From: Chlorocebus sabaeus
Taxonomy: Eukaryota > Chordata > Mammalia > Primates > Cercopithecidae
Assembly: GCF_047675955.1 (NCBI RefSeq)
Contig: NC_132925.1
Span: 77,567,622 to 77,631,621 of the forward strand
Direction of reading: 5' to 3'
Length of the DNA: 64,000 nucleotides
Position 1 is the first letter of the stretch. Each line of letters opens with the position of its first letter. This document shows, piece by piece, positions 36,700-49,230 of the stretch. The notes beneath the pieces are model-generated. The model had not been told where the DNA came from and searched no databases. It worked only from the letters and a program-made list of their open reading frames with translations. The position numbers and the translations under genes are program-made.

Positions 36700-37405
36700 T
36701 CACCCTACCCATCCCTCCATCCAAACTGTTAGTAAATCCCCAAAGTTCTCCTCCAAAGTCCATCCCTAATGATCACTTATACCTTTGCTATGATCATCCT
36801 CATCCAACCTGCGATATTTCTATCAGTCTCTTGCAGGTCCTGCAGACTCCAGTGCAAGTCCTCTGCAAGCATTCTTCACACAACAGCCAGAGTGATAAGT
36901 TTATAGACTGTTGTGATTATTCCAGAGTCCTGTTTAAAACCCTGCAGAGGCTTCCCATTGCTGTAAGATCTTAACTCCTAACAATCTTAACTCTACCAAA
37001 AGAAGTCTTTGTCAGAGTTGCTCTTGCCTACTTCTCCAGTCTCTTCTCTCTGATCTTGCTTCTCCTTTGTTTACCTTGCTCTGGGTTGGATCCCATGCTT
37101 CAAGGTCCTTGCAAATGACCTGCTTCTCCAGATCTCTACAGGGCTGGCTCCCTGTCCTCACCTGCCTTATCCCAAGACGGGCTCTTCCCCACGACCTCAC
37201 CACACTCCACCACTCTTAGTGCACGACTTGATTTGATTCCCTTTGGGACAACATTGAAGCCTATCATCAGTGGACGTGTTTATTTATTTCTCCCTTCTAG
37301 AATGTACACTCCACGATGAGGGACCATCCCTTGTTCAACTTTACTTCTAGTGCCTAGAACTTGTTTATAGTAGATGGTCAATAAATATTTAATAGATGAA
37401 AAGCG
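36700..37405 (+). repeat. L2 LINE 3' end
   Basis: 'cctgcagaggcttcccattg', 'ttctagaatgtacactccac', 'ctagtgcctagaacttgttt' and 'ggtcaataaatatttaatag' in L2 order. Confidence 0.83.
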
Positions 37406-37511
37406 AATCCTGGCAGCGGTTGTTTTGAGGATTAAATAAAACAACTATGAATAGAAAACGATAGCACAGCATCTGACGCACAAAAACCTCTTCCCAGACT
37501 TTCTTTTTCTT

Positions 37512-37636
37512 TTATTTTTAAGAGATGTAGACTTACTATGTTGCCCAGGCTGGCCTCAAACTCCTGGGCTCAAGCCATCCGCTCGCCTCTACCTCCCAAG
37601 AAGCTGGGACTACTGGCGTGTGCCACAGCACCCGGC
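37512..37636 (-). repeat. Alu left-arm fragment (FLAM-like)
   Basis: 'aagagatgtagacttactat', 'gttgcccaggctggcctcaa', ending 'cagcacccggc'; no right arm. Confidence 0.85.
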
Positions 37637-39490
37637 TCTCTTGCTAGCCTTTCTAACCACAGGTGTTTCAGGCGCCACTCTTAGAGTCAAGAAGCTTTTC
37701 AAAGCTGGACAAAAATGTCTGACATATGAAAAGACATTTACTGGCTATAACAATTGAAACAAAATATTTAATGCTACATTAAAAGTCTATAAAATATCAA
37801 CATTATGTCAACCAATCAAATACAACTTAACACCAACTCATATATTTACATAAACTTAAGAGTAATCATGAAATGTCTGAGCATTTTAAAAACGTTGGAT
37901 ATAACATGGCAGGACCTTCAAAATATGAGAGTCTAGGATGTTCCAAGGGTCTTGAAACAGACCTGCTTTTTTTTGCCTTCTTTCTTAAACACTCAAGGTT
38001 AAAAAAGAATGACAATTGAAAATTATTTTTTAAAGAAGGGGGTTAAAACCTCTCCACAGGGGCTGCATGAAAAATGTGTTTTTCTTAACACTTTCCTATG
38101 CTAAAAGTTTCTGGCTGTAACAAGATAACTTTCTGGAAGAGTTTCTGGGAGGGCAGCTGCCTGCAAAGGCATTAAGTGTTCATATCAGAGCTTCTTTTAA
38201 TAAGATAAGTAATTCAAGCTCATTAATCTGGTGAGTAGAAATGATTAAACTGAAAATAGAACAACATTAATATTTTCTCCCAAAATAGCAGAAAACCATG
38301 ATTTCAATGTCAAACTCTTTTTTTAAAGCAATCATGGATTTACCTCTTTGTTTGCTAATTTGGATAGAAAATGTGACCCTCTTTTTCAATGTATTGATTT
38401 TAAATAGGCTAGTTACTCAGGCTTCTTTGCACAGTGGTATATGTCCTTTAAAACTGCTTTTAACCAAAACAGGAAGCAATGTTTGCATTGAAAACATAGC
38501 TAAAAAAGAGATCCCTCCATCAGCAGAGGCAAAAAAACATTCACCAAAAAACCACGACATTGGCTTAGGAGCCCAGAGGGTATGCACGCAGTCCGGTGTC
38601 CTCTCCATTTCCTTTGCTTTTATTACATTATACAGTGTCATTTTAATTAAGCCATCACATCAAATTATCAGATCAAGTGGTTTTGATTCCACTGTGGTTT
38701 GAACAGGTTTGGTTAAATTAATAAACCATATGTTTCATGTTGTTGGAAGGAAAGTTCTCTGTTTTTCTCTGTTCACTGTTCCAAAAGTCTTCACAATAGA
38801 CAGTATTCAGCACTTAATCACTGAATGCTCTCCCATGTGCCCAGGATGTGTTGCAGAATAACTGAAATGACAGCCCATTAAATCCTAAAGTCTGTCCAAG
38901 TTATTTACCGACAAAGGGCAGAGTGGCAAATCGGATGTCCCTTGAACAATCCACTGAGCCTAAATATTGTTTCCATTTACTGGAACTAAAGCTTTATTAT
39001 TTTTTATGGACGACATCCATATAGAAGTCTTTCTTCAGCAACAATACAATATTAAGATGACTTTTCCCCCATTCCTTTCTTAAGGGGCCCTGCCTCTTGT
39101 GCTTGGCACTGAAAGGCTGGATTCTGTATTCTCTATTCCAGGATGTCCAATCATCCTGACAAAATGAGTGCATGAACACAGGCCCCTACCACTGGCTGCC
39201 TCAAGTTCAAAATCATAGCCAGCGGAACAGGGGAGGAGGGGAGCTATATTCAGTCAATTGAGGCTCTGGTTACCCCTCTGATGTGAAAGGTGACTGGGTG
39301 TTAAAGTGAATTGGTAAGTGGGCGGTTACCAAGTTAATGAATCTCTGGTTGGTCCTAGGGTCTTTCAGTGGAATGGAAACACAGATCCAACACATTCGCA
39401 GTATCTTGAAGACAGAAAATATGTATCTTACAACAAGTCTATGATTAACCAGTTTAGGTTTCTCCAACTCAGTTTAAGTTACTCCCTAAA

Positions 39491-39633
39491 GTGGGGGTTA
39501 GTAAACTACAGTCCCAAGGCCAACTCTGGTCTGCCATCTTTTTTTGGAAATAAAGGTTTACCGCAAGACATTTTCTACACTCATATACATATCATCTGCA
39601 GGTGCCTTCCTGCTATACTGGTAGAATTGAGTA
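39491..39633 (-). mobile_element. MER1B-type relic, part 1
   Basis: 'gtgggggttagtaaactaca' to 'ggtagaattgagta'. It is continued at 39967 after a nested insertion. Confidence 0.78.
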
Positions 39634-39966
39634 CAGTCAGCACTTATATCCATGGTTTCTGCATGCATGGGTTCAACCAACCACAGATGAAAAATATTTG
39701 GAAGGAAAAAAAAAACAATAAAAAACAGCAATATAACAATAAAAAACAGTACAAATAAAAACCAGTAGAGTATAACAACTATTTAAATGGCATTTACATT
39801 GCATTAATATTGTAAGTACTCTAGAACTATTTTAAAGTATACTGGAGGATGTGTTTAGGTTATATGCAAATACAACACCATTTTATATAAGGGACTTGAG
39901 CATCCAAGGATATTGGTGTCCGTAGGGGTCCTGGAACCAATGTCCCACAAATACCCAGGATTCAAC
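39634..39966 (+). mobile_element. MER2-like Tigger element nested in MER1B
   Basis: Starts 'cagtcagcacttatatccat' and has 'gggttcaaccaaccacagat' and 'gggacttgagcatccaagga' near its ends. A TA precedes it, as expected for this superfamily. Confidence 0.82.
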
Positions 39967-40041
39967 AGAGACCATATGGCCCACAAAGCCAAAAACATTT
40001 ACTATCTGGCCCTTAACCAAAAAATGTAAATGACTCCTGCC
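39967..40041 (-). mobile_element. MER1B-type relic, part 2
   Basis: 'gagaccatatggcccacaaa' to 'gtaaatgactcctgc' completes the MER1B order. Confidence 0.76.
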
Positions 40042-40394
40042 TTATGTAATTAATTTATTTTTCATTCTTCTGTGACAATAGCCCGATAAATGCATAAAAT
40101 ATCATAGCTTTCCTGGGCATTGAAAGCTTCCAATAATTATCAGATTATCAATCAGGCAGGCTTTGCTGTTTTTGAATTACCTGAAGATTACAGAATACCA
40201 CTCCTTCTCTTTTTAAAACTTTTTTTCACAGAAGAGTAGAGGAAGGAAAAGGACTTGTTCCGTGCTTTGGCTCTTTCCTACTTACATCTCTAAGGTCAAT
40301 AATCTAAGTCTTCCAGGCTGTCTGATGATGTGTAGGCCATCTTTTGGCCTATACTGCCGCTGAGTTACCTGAGTCTTGTTAGGGGAAAAAAAGG

Positions 40395-41245
40395 AGGAAC
40401 ATTTGGTCATGTGGGCTCTGGTTCCATGACATGTGCATTGAAAAACAAACAGGGAGATCATCAGTCATTAGGGAGATGGAAATCAGAACTATAAAGAGAT
40501 ACAACCTCATATTCACTAGGTTGGTGAAAATAAAAGAGATGCACAATAACAAGTGTTGGAGAGGGCATGGAGAAATTGAAACGCTCATACACTGTTGACA
40601 GGAGTGTAAACTGATGCCATCACTTTGGAAAATAGTTTGATAGTTCCTCAAAACAGTAAACAGAAAGTTACCATATGACCCAACAATGCTATTCCTAGGT
40701 TTACATCTAAAAGACTTGAAAATGTATATTTACACAAAAACTTGGATACAGATGTTCACAAAAGCATTATTCATAACAGCCAACAGGGGGAAGAAACTCA
40801 AGTCCATTAATTGATAAATGGATAAACAAAATATGGCACCTCCACATATTACGTGCTATATTACTTGGCCATAAAATAGAATTAAATTCTGATACATACC
40901 CCCCCAATACAGATGAACCTTGAAAGTATTATGCTAAGTGAAAAAAGTCATATATGATCCATTTACATAAAATGTCCAGAATAGACAAATTCATAGAGAC
41001 AAAAGGTACATTAGTGGTTGCCTAGCCCTGGAGGGAGGGAGATACAGAGCAGAAGAGAAGGAGAATGGGAGTGGTTGCTATAGATGGAGTTTCTTTTTGG
41101 GGTGATGAAAATGTTCCAGAAATAAATGGTAGAAATGGTTGCATGACTTTGTGACTACAGTAAAAACTACTGATGTGTACACTTTAAAGAATGAATTTCA
41201 TGGTATATGAATTAAATCTCAATAAAGCTGTTATTTAAAAAAATA
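40395..41245 (+). repeat. L1M ORF2 end and 3' UTR
   Basis: Typical L1 3' order: 'gagatacaacctcatattca', 'gttaccatatgacccaacaa', 'gtattatgctaagtgaaaaa', 'tgaattaaatctcaataaag' and an A tail. Translation is interrupted by many stops. Confidence 0.88.
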
Positions 41246-41555
41246 GGGACACTATTCAGCAATAACAAAAAAATGACCTACTGACACATGCCAAACACGG
41301 ATAAATGTTAAAATCATTAACACCAAGTGAAAGACAAAACCAGACCTGAGGTTGCCTGGGGTTGAGGGCAGGAGAAATAACTGACTGCAAATGGGCAGGA
41401 AGGAACTTTCTGTGGTGATGAAAATGTTCTAAAACTGGACTGCAGTGATGGCTGCGCAAGTATAAATTTACTAAAATTATCAAATTATACATTTACCATA
41501 GCTGTATATTATGGTATGTAAATTATGCCTTTAAAAAATGCTGTAAAAATAGGAA
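41246..41555 (+). repeat. Second L1M 3' end
   Basis: 'gggacactattcagcaataa', 'ggtgatgaaaatgttctaaa' and 'ggtatgtaaattatgccttt' with a short A tail repeat the L1 3' order directly after the first. Confidence 0.82.
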
Positions 41556-42175
41556 AATTTCCTCAACTGCTGGCAGAAGTGTAAAGTGGTACATACAATC
41601 ACTTTGGGGAGCCATTTGGCAGTCCGTAACCAAACCTGAAAATATGTGTACTCTAGGATGCTGCCATTTTACTCCTGGGTATATGCCCAATAGAGATATG
41701 TCCACATATTCAACAAAAGGCAGGTTCAAGAATTTTCGTAATCACCACGACTTGAAAATAATCTACATATTCATGTATACTGAAATGGATAAATATATTC
41801 AGGTATAATCACACAATGGGATTTAGTAATACAGAAGAACAAACTACAAGTACAGGCAACAACAGAGAGGATGCTTAAAATTACTGTAGAGCAACAGAAG
41901 CAAGACACAAAAGAGGACATACTGAATGATTCGATCTTTATGAAATTTACTGAACAGGCAAAGTGAATTTCTGGAAGAGGTTACCCTTGGGAACAGAGAG
42001 TGATTAGGAAGGGGAATGAGCGGGGAGGCCTGAGATCCTAGATGGGAGTTTCTTGATCTGGGTGCTTGTTACTCAGGTGTGCTGAGGTTGTGGAAATTCA
42101 TCAAGCTGTGCACGTGTTACAGGAACTGCACTTTTCTGTATATGTAGCTCTCCAATAATACGTTAAACACACAAA
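41556..42175 (+). repeat. Third L1M 3' end
   Basis: 'gccatttggcagtccgtaac', 'actcctgggtatatgcccaa', 'gatctgggtgcttgttactc' and 'tatgtagctctccaataata' form another diverged L1 3' end in the same orientation. Confidence 0.75.
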
Positions 42176-43559
42176 TAGGACTGCACCTAGATCCCGTTCT
42201 CTCTTTGGCTCTAAAAATATCAGAAAACATTTTAATACTCCCATGTCTTAAAGAGTCAGCGATGAGCACTGTGATAATTCAAATAAACCTAGTAGAATGA
42301 CGAATGAATCTGCCATATTTAAGGACGGTTCTGTCGTTGTGGTCAAACTCAGAGAAGGCCTGTTCAGTGGAAGATCCTGCCCACTTCGACAATTTAACAC
42401 AATGGAAACCATTATCTTCCCTAGCTTTCTTGGATAATAAAGGCCATGCATTTTCTCTGTACAGCTGATATATCATATGCTTGGCCCATTTTTCAGGAAA
42501 GAGCTTATCTGTCACCATCTCAGCAGTTCTGAGCTACCAGATCGTGCACTCATTTGTGATATGAATTCCTCACCCCCACAATCCATGTCCTCTGCATATA
42601 ACTCACAAAATCCCCAGGAGACCTGCTTTTCTCAGTCAAGTTCTCTTGGGAGAAAACTTTCTAGTTGGTTTATTTTATTTTTTTTAGCTAGGTTAAAAAA
42701 AAAATTAGTTCATGTGAGGTTTTCCATGGCAGCCCAACCTAAGATATTTCACAGGTTTGTGAGCTTCTTAATTCTCCCATTGTTCCCAGAGAATGATGCC
42801 CTCCACAATCTATTGTCCCCAAATTACTTGAATCTCAAGCCTTTCTCAGGGAACCTGGTCTGACTCACTTCTCCTCACTAACCCCAAACAAAATCACACA
42901 GACAGGAAGGAAATGCTCACATTCTTAAACTCCCTTCTCCTCTTCTTTTAGCTCCTTTTCAGAAACATGAGCCTAGAAAATGGGCTCATGATTATCATCA
43001 AAGTGCATGTCACTGCAGTTACCTGTGGAATAGAATCCCACTCCCCCTGTTCCTACAAAGTCCATATGCCAATAAACTGTTCCGTTTTGTGAGGGGTGGG
43101 GGCACTCTTGAAAGAAAACCTTTCCACATAACGTACCACACTAACAATAGCCCAGTCTACTTCCAGTGTTGACAAACGACACAAGCTCTCCCTTTACTGC
43201 CCAAGCTCATAATTTTGAAGAAGGATAGCACTGGGTTGGGAAATATCCCTTTTCGCACCAAAAGAAAATTCCTTCTTTATCCTTCCTCCCTTCCAAGTAA
43301 TAGGGCTTTGATCAGTCTTGCTCCCCTCAGCATTTCCGGAGCTCTGTCTCACAATTATGTGTTACACCTGAGAGGAGAGGTGTGAGGGTAGAACCAGACA
43401 TTCTAATTTCCTGGGAGAGAAATTCATATTCATTTCACAGGAGTTCGTAGAGATGGAAAAGACTGAGATGCCTGAAAATGATAAACTTATGTGTATCAGA
43501 TATGGGGGTTAAACTGTTGAATAAAGGTTAAAAAAATTAGCAAGTGATTTCCAGTAGGG

Positions 43560-44330
43560 GGTGAGGCTGGCGTGGGAGTTCTTGCCTGGGGTGGATGGTA
43601 GTAAGACTGCTATATACTGGGGTGTTGGGAGCAATTCAAAGGTCCTGATGATATGGACAGGAGACGAGAAATACTGACCAGAAGAGGGCAGTTCCCCAGC
43701 AAAGGTCCCACCCTCAAGCCTGGAGACCCTTGGCCCTGAGTGAAAACAGACATTCCTGTCTTCATGACCAAAAGTTGCCTTTTGGCCCACCATACCCCGC
43801 TATCCTGTACCCATATAAACCCCAGACCCCAGGCTCCAGAAGCAGACAAGGGGAATGAACAGAAGAGAGAAGAATAGCAGAACGGCATGGTAGGGAGAAG
43901 ACAAGGAGCATCTGAATGTCAAGGGACAATCAGAGAGGAGATTGGCCACTGAATGGCCAAACTCCATCATCTTCTCACTCCATACCCCTTCTAGCTCCTG
44001 ATACATCCTGCTGAGAGCCACCTCCATCACTCAATAAAACCCCCACATTCATTCTTCAAGTCCATGTGTGACCTGATTCTTCCCGGACGCTGGACAAGGA
44101 CCTGGGTACCAAGAGGTCATTGAGCTGGTTAACACTTAAGCTGTCCACAGACAGCAAGGCTGCAAGAGTCCACTGTAACACATGCCCACTTGGGCTCAGG
44201 AGTCACAGACAACAACCCTAGTGCCAGAGCCCCAAGGAACTCGCCCTGGCTCCTGTACCTGCCCGTCTGTGTGCTCCCCCTCCCATAAGGTGTCTGAGAA
44301 GCGAATGGTGATCGAACAGATGAGCCATGT
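43560..44330 (+). mobile_element. Class I ERV-like solo LTR (antisense to PTPRG)
   Basis: A promoter-like TATA motif 'catataaacc' (about 43812) is followed by a polyadenylation signal AATAAA (44033) and a GT-rich 'ccatgtgtgacctgattctt' segment: U3-R-U5 order. No viral coding sequence is present. Family and exact ends were not determined. Confidence 0.65.
43678..43691 (+). promoter_or_regulatory. CTCF-like motif in the LTR
   Basis: CCAGAAGAGGGCAG matches 13 of 14 positions of CCASYAGRKGGCRS. Confidence 0.45.
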
Positions 44331-44761
44331 TCCTGTTGCATGTCCTTCAAAGGGGCAGGGGTGGGCATGTCCTTCAAAGGTGGGGGGGCGGTCAGGGAAC
44401 TCTCCCATTTCACTGATATCTGAGCTCAGAGATAAACTCCTGATCAACAAGGAAACACGTAAAAAGTAAGACACTTTCAAAAAGCTTTCTCCAGACATTG
44501 CTATAAGTTTTGAAGCTACCAGGCAGAAATGCAGACAGAATTATCTATTATTGGTCAAAAGGGCAATTTCTATCATACCTATTTAACAGAAGTTATTCCC
44601 ACACCTGCTCCTATTTTTCAGCCAGACAAGCTCCCTTTAGCAGAGAAACACATGCACTTAATGCCAAGTCCCAATTCCTGCCTGGCTTTGAATTCCTTTT
44701 CATTTAAAGTAATTTATGATAAGGAATCTTCCTCTGGGTAAGGCACTTAATCCAAATATAC

Positions 44762-44954
44762 CTTTAGAGGCTTCTGTCCCCAGTGGGTTTTCTAAGAAGT
44801 CTGTCATGTCGTGGTTCCAGGCATCACGGACGGCGGACTTGGACACCACCCTGTCATGCAGACGCTGCTGTGGTCGAAAGTTATTTCTCAGATACTCCAC
44901 CGACTTGACATGGTCTTGCTGCTCCGTGGTGAAGATGGAATAAAAAGCCTCAAG
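44762..44954 (-). CDS. PTPRG: PTPRG exon B: end of the CA-like domain and linker
   Basis: The 193 nt give 64 codons (LEAFYSIFTTEQQ ... NPLGTEASK) plus one base of a split Val codon. Residues 1-33 complete the CA-like fold: LEAFYSI follows the CA strand in exon A, and YLRNNFRPQQRLHDRVV corresponds to the C-terminal Asn-Trp-Arg-Pro-Gln segment of alpha-carbonic anhydrases. Residues 35-64 form the linker to the fibronectin domain. The acceptor is a T/C-rich tract ending ccgttcag and the donor is AAAG|gtatat, weaker than consensus at +4 to +6. Intron phases are 0 before and 1 after, joining in frame to exons A and C. An ERV-like LTR lies roughly 0.4 kb downstream in the antisense orientation. Identification rests on the peptide and on the exon order. 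Confidence 0.96.
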
Positions 44955-45279
44955 CTGAACGGAGAACCAGAGAGGGGAGGAAAAAACAAAACAAAACAAA
45001 AACCATCAATTAGAAAAGCGATTTGGTCCAAAGCAGGTGGAGGTGATAAGAGCACGAAATGGTAGGAAGTGCCCGATGCCAGGGTTGCTAAACCCAGCAG
45101 GACTTGGGTTGCATGCTGGAAACACTGCCAACAGGCTCATCTGGCTGTGGTTTCTGTCCTGCCAACTAACCAGGAAAACACTTCATTTGAGGGCTGTACC
45201 ACACTCTGAGTTTGTGCCTCCCATGAGAGAGCCCCAGTCTTTCTGCAGTGCCCTGCTGGAAAGGCCTTCAGCATTCTAG

Positions 45280-45545
45280 GAAGAAGCATAGGGTCACGGT
45301 GATACTGTTATGTCCTGGAGCCAGACTGCCTGGGTATGAACACTAACTCCATCACCTACCCACTCTGTGACCTGAACAAGCTGCTTAACCTGAGCCACTA
45401 TTTTTCCTCAATAAAATGGTGATAATCATAATAATATTTACCCAAAAGGATTTTTGTCAACATTAAGTGCTGACAAAATATTTAATCCAAGTACAGTGCT
45501 TAAACCAGTTCCTAGCATATCGTAAGAGCTTCATAAATATTAGGG
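45280..45545 (+). repeat. MIR
   Basis: 'cctggagccagactgcctgg', 'cactctgtgacctgaacaag' and a 'cataataatatttaccc' end in MIR order; extended 3' part to 45545. Confidence 0.85.
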
Positions 45546-45609
45546 ATTTAATTCTTGGCATCTTCCGACATACTAGTGATCAAGTTTGGCAAAGTCACTA
45601 AGTCACTAA

Positions 45610-45830
45610 ATGTGTGATTTGCAAGTCAAACTGCCTAAGTTCAACATTTACCAGATGGGTAATCAGAGACAAACTGTTTAAGTTTTCTGTAACTCAAGTA
45701 TCCACAACTGTAAAACACGTAATAATACTTACCTTATAAAGTTGTTAGAAGTATTAAAATATATGTTAATTGCTTAGTACACAGTTAAGTCCTCAATTAA
45801 GGTTAGCTGCTATCATTATTATTAATATGA
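45610..45830 (+). repeat. MIR
   Basis: 'gcaagtcaaactgcctaagt', 'atccacaactgtaaaacacg' and 'aatacttaccttataaagtt' in MIR order. Confidence 0.75.
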
Positions 45831-45934
45831 TTAAGAAACATCACTTACAAGACTGCCAATCTAACTTTTATGGAAAGTAAAAGAAAAAAATCAGGGTGCC
45901 CAAATCCTATTTCTATTATCAAAAGGGATTCTTT

Positions 45935-46234
45935 GGGCCAGGTGTGGTGACTGATACCTATAGTTCCAACACTTTGGGAGGCTGAGGTGGAAGATCGCTT
46001 GAACCCAGGAGTTCAAGAGTAGCTGGGACAATGAGACCCTGCCTATACAAAAAATACAAAAATCAGCTGTGCGTGGGTGTGCACGCCTGTAGTCACAGCT
46101 TCTTGGGAGGCTGAGGTGAGAGGGTTGCTTGAGGCTGGGAGTTGCAGGCTGCAACGCACTATGATTGCCCCACTGCACTCCAGCGTGGGTGACAGAGTAA
46201 CACCCTGTCTCAAAAACAGAAAAAACAAAAAAGG
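45935..46234 (+). repeat. Alu (AluJ-like)
   Basis: 'gggccaggtgtggtgactga' start, diverged, A-rich tail. It is followed by a TG run at 46238-46252. Confidence 0.92.
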
Positions 46235-46290
46235 TATTTGTGTGTGTGTGTGTGGCCTTCAACATTATGATCATCAAAAACAGTAATTCT

Positions 46291-46607
46291 GGCCAGGCCT
46301 GGTGGCTTATGCCTGAAATTCCAGCCCTTTGGGAGGCCAAGGTGGATGGATCACTTGAGGTCAGGAGTGCAGGACCAGCCTGGCCAACATGGTGAAACCC
46401 TGTCTCTACTAAAAATACAAAAATTAGCCAGGCATAATGGTGCACGCCTGTGATTCCAGCTACTCGGGAGGCTGAGGCACAAGAATTGCTTGAACCTGGG
46501 AGGTGGAGGCTGCAGTGAGCCGAGATCGTGCCACTGCACTCCAGCCTGGGTGATGGAATGAGACTCTGTCTCAAAAAAATAATAATTTTTATTAAAAAAT
46601 AAAAAAG
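46291..46607 (+). repeat. Alu (AluS-like) with target duplication
   Basis: 'ggccaggcctggtggcttat' start and an A/T tail. It is flanked by 'gtaattct' at 46283-46290 and 46608-46615. Confidence 0.94.
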
Positions 46608-48869
46608 GTAATTCTATTACATATGAGGAATGGAACAGCGACTGAGTGACAGAGACTTGTCCTCAACAGGCCACAAAGTTATTCTTGTCACCGAAAAACA
46701 AAAACAAAAACAAAAAACTGTAATTTGAAATATGCAGCCACCAAAAATACTAATAGGAGAAGAAAATAGAATGAAGAGAAAAGCTGAATGAACTGTTTCT
46801 GGCCCATCTGGATGCTCCGGTGCCAAATAAGACCGCTTTCTGCAGGAGAAATGGCCGAATGGTGCTAGAAAGATGCTCTCCGTGCACTGAGTGACTGTCT
46901 AGGCTTCGGGGAACCAGAAGGCAGTTAACACTAATGTGGAAAATAAAAAAGGGAAATCACTATCTGGGTTTCGGCAAATTCTAGGTGGTCATCCTGAAGC
47001 CTGGAACTAACCCCGACTATTTCTCAAACAGCCTCAGATAATGACACAGAAAATGACCTGCTTCCAAACACTCTGCCCTCTCTTTGCATGAGAAAGCGAT
47101 GAATTGAGGTAGTGATATTAGCCATGCAAAAATAATTAAGTATATGAATTCACCTATCATTCTACCTCCCCTCCAATTCCACAGCTTATGTAAAATGATA
47201 GTAAACCATGGAATTTTTTCTGCCTTTTACATAGAACCAGGACGGATTCACGACCAGCCTAAAAGCCAAAGCAGCCTATGACTCTTGTATTACTTCAATT
47301 CTCTGTGAGTGACTTTACCTTCTCATAAAAACTCATAGTGTCTCTAGGTAGAATCTGCCTGCCTTCCCATTCTTTCTGCTATTCCTTCTTTATTTACAGC
47401 AAAGGAAAGGTAAGACATGCCAGAAAAATTAGGAAAATTGGATTGATTACTTTGTCCAACTGTGAGTCACTCGAATGAAGACGACAAAAGATGCTGAAAA
47501 ATCACCTCCACCTCGTGACATGAACTCTCTTGATAGGACTACCAAAGTCAGAACTGAATGCATCAAATGTGAGAGCAGGTTTCTGATTTTCTCAGAGAAA
47601 ATAACTTCTTAAAATTATATGAGAAGTATTAACAAAGACCCTCTGGAGACAGCCCAGAAAAAGACCAATCGAAATGATTAAAAAGATGGAGAATAAATCC
47701 TGTGAGGAAAGGTTAAAGGAAGTGGAATTGTTTAGCCTGAAGAAAAGGTGAGTAAGGAGTAATTTCATAAAGCCCCTCATATGTGGAAGAAGCTGACCAG
47801 CTCTTCTCCGTGTCCAGAGAAGACTAAATAAAAGGAAATTGGCTTAAATTAAAGGCTTAGAGATGTGAGTTTAATAGAGAGACATTCCTTAACTTTCAGG
47901 ATGACTTTTTAGAGAAACGGACTGGGCTGCCATACATCGTGAATTAGACCGGAAATTTTCCAGAAGAGACAGCCATCTGTCCCAAAATAGTTTAATCTCT
48001 GAGATGCCAGAAAAGAATGGCCTGGAAAACTGTCTCAGCAATATGACTCTGAAGTTTGTTTATTCTCTAGAATACTTGCTTCTTTCATAGCCAGCATTAA
48101 ATTCTCCTAAAAAGTTTATTTCTGAAGCCTCAGGAAAGAACAAGTCACATAACTGTAAAAATGAGGCAGGTTCTGAATTTAACACAAAAATGCTTTCACT
48201 TAAATTGCTCTTACAGCTTAATGACATGCTATGGTTTAAAAGCATGGCGGCTTCCTTGTTATTAACTTAACTTGCCCCAAGATTTTGAAGAAAGGATGTG
48301 ATGGTTCTGGGAGTGAACTGATGACCTGAACGATATTATATTGTCAACCGGATCACAGTTGCTCTTGACAGTCATACAAAAGAGGGAAAGGAGCACAAGC
48401 TTAGCACACTCATCAAATGTCCTTCCGTGGGTTGGCGGCATTCACTAAAACCCTGTCATTTTTCTAAGTTAAATGAAATTCGCCAGTGGCCTGTCTCTTT
48501 GGTAACTGGCATGCTTGGCCAATGAGTTAAAAACCTCCAGGAGTCTTGGATTGGTGAGAGGAGTCTACATTTCTCACTTTGGCAAGTGGGCTGTGATGAA
48601 ATCTACTGATACATCATTACACGGCAACTTCAGTCTGTCTCTGGACCCCAACCCTTGCCTTGGACCTCCACTTTGTTTGATTCCAAAAGGTGCCATAAGC
48701 CCACCATGAGAAAGTGTCCCCTAGAGTTGTGTAACATGGAAGTCATGCCGGAGCCATAGAAAAAACCATACAAAGTTGTGTCTTTCTGGGCCTTTGACTG
48801 GTCCATATGTTTGGTGCGTAATCTGTTCTACTTTTCTAGATCTGGTTAATAGCTAAACAGTGATCCTTG

Positions 48870-49010
48870 AAAAATATATATGAGATCACGTCATGCCTCT
48901 GTTCAATACTTTTTAACAGCCTCCCATCCTTAATGGTGGGGCCCTTTTGATCTGGCCTATGCCTACTTCTCCAAATTCAAAACCCTTACCCCTGCTACCT
49001 GGGTACAAAA
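48870..49010 (+). repeat. L2 fragment
   Basis: 'cacgtcatgcctctgttcaa' and 'tttgatctggcctatgccta' resemble L2. Confidence 0.55.
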
Positions 49011-49014
49011 TTCT

Positions 49015-49230
49015 GTTTTTAAACCCTACTTGCTAAATGTGTGACCTTGGTCAAATTATTTAATCTTTCTGTGCCTCAGTGTCTTTATTTGTACAATGGA
49101 GGTAACAGCACTACCTCCTTCTTGTGGTTTTTGTAACTATTCAATGAGTTGTGATATATAAAGTATTGGGAATAATTCCTGGCACACAGCAGGTACTCAG
49201 TAAGTACTATCACTACTGTAATTATTATTT
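49015..49230 (+). repeat. MIR
   Basis: 'aaatgtgtgaccttggtcaa', 'tctgtgcctcagtgtcttta' and 'ggcacacagcaggtactcag'. Confidence 0.85.

Larger units (their letters stand above)
23054..44761 (-). other. PTPRG: PTPRG intron between exons B and C
   Basis: A 21,708-bp phase-1 intron, the largest complete one here. Named repeats are listed separately. The unrecognised stretches are 23470-24110, 24340-26060 (GC-rich, with a CTCF-like site at 25419-25432), 28700-30810, 31230-34800, 35000-35660, 37640-39490 and 42180-43550. 31590-31860 and 35060-35360 resemble worn interspersed repeats of a kind I cannot name. No additional exon was found. Confidence 0.9.

Noticed and set aside
45891..46574. A 227-codon minus-strand frame
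   Set aside because: It runs through two antisense Alus and yields typical Alu-derived peptide.
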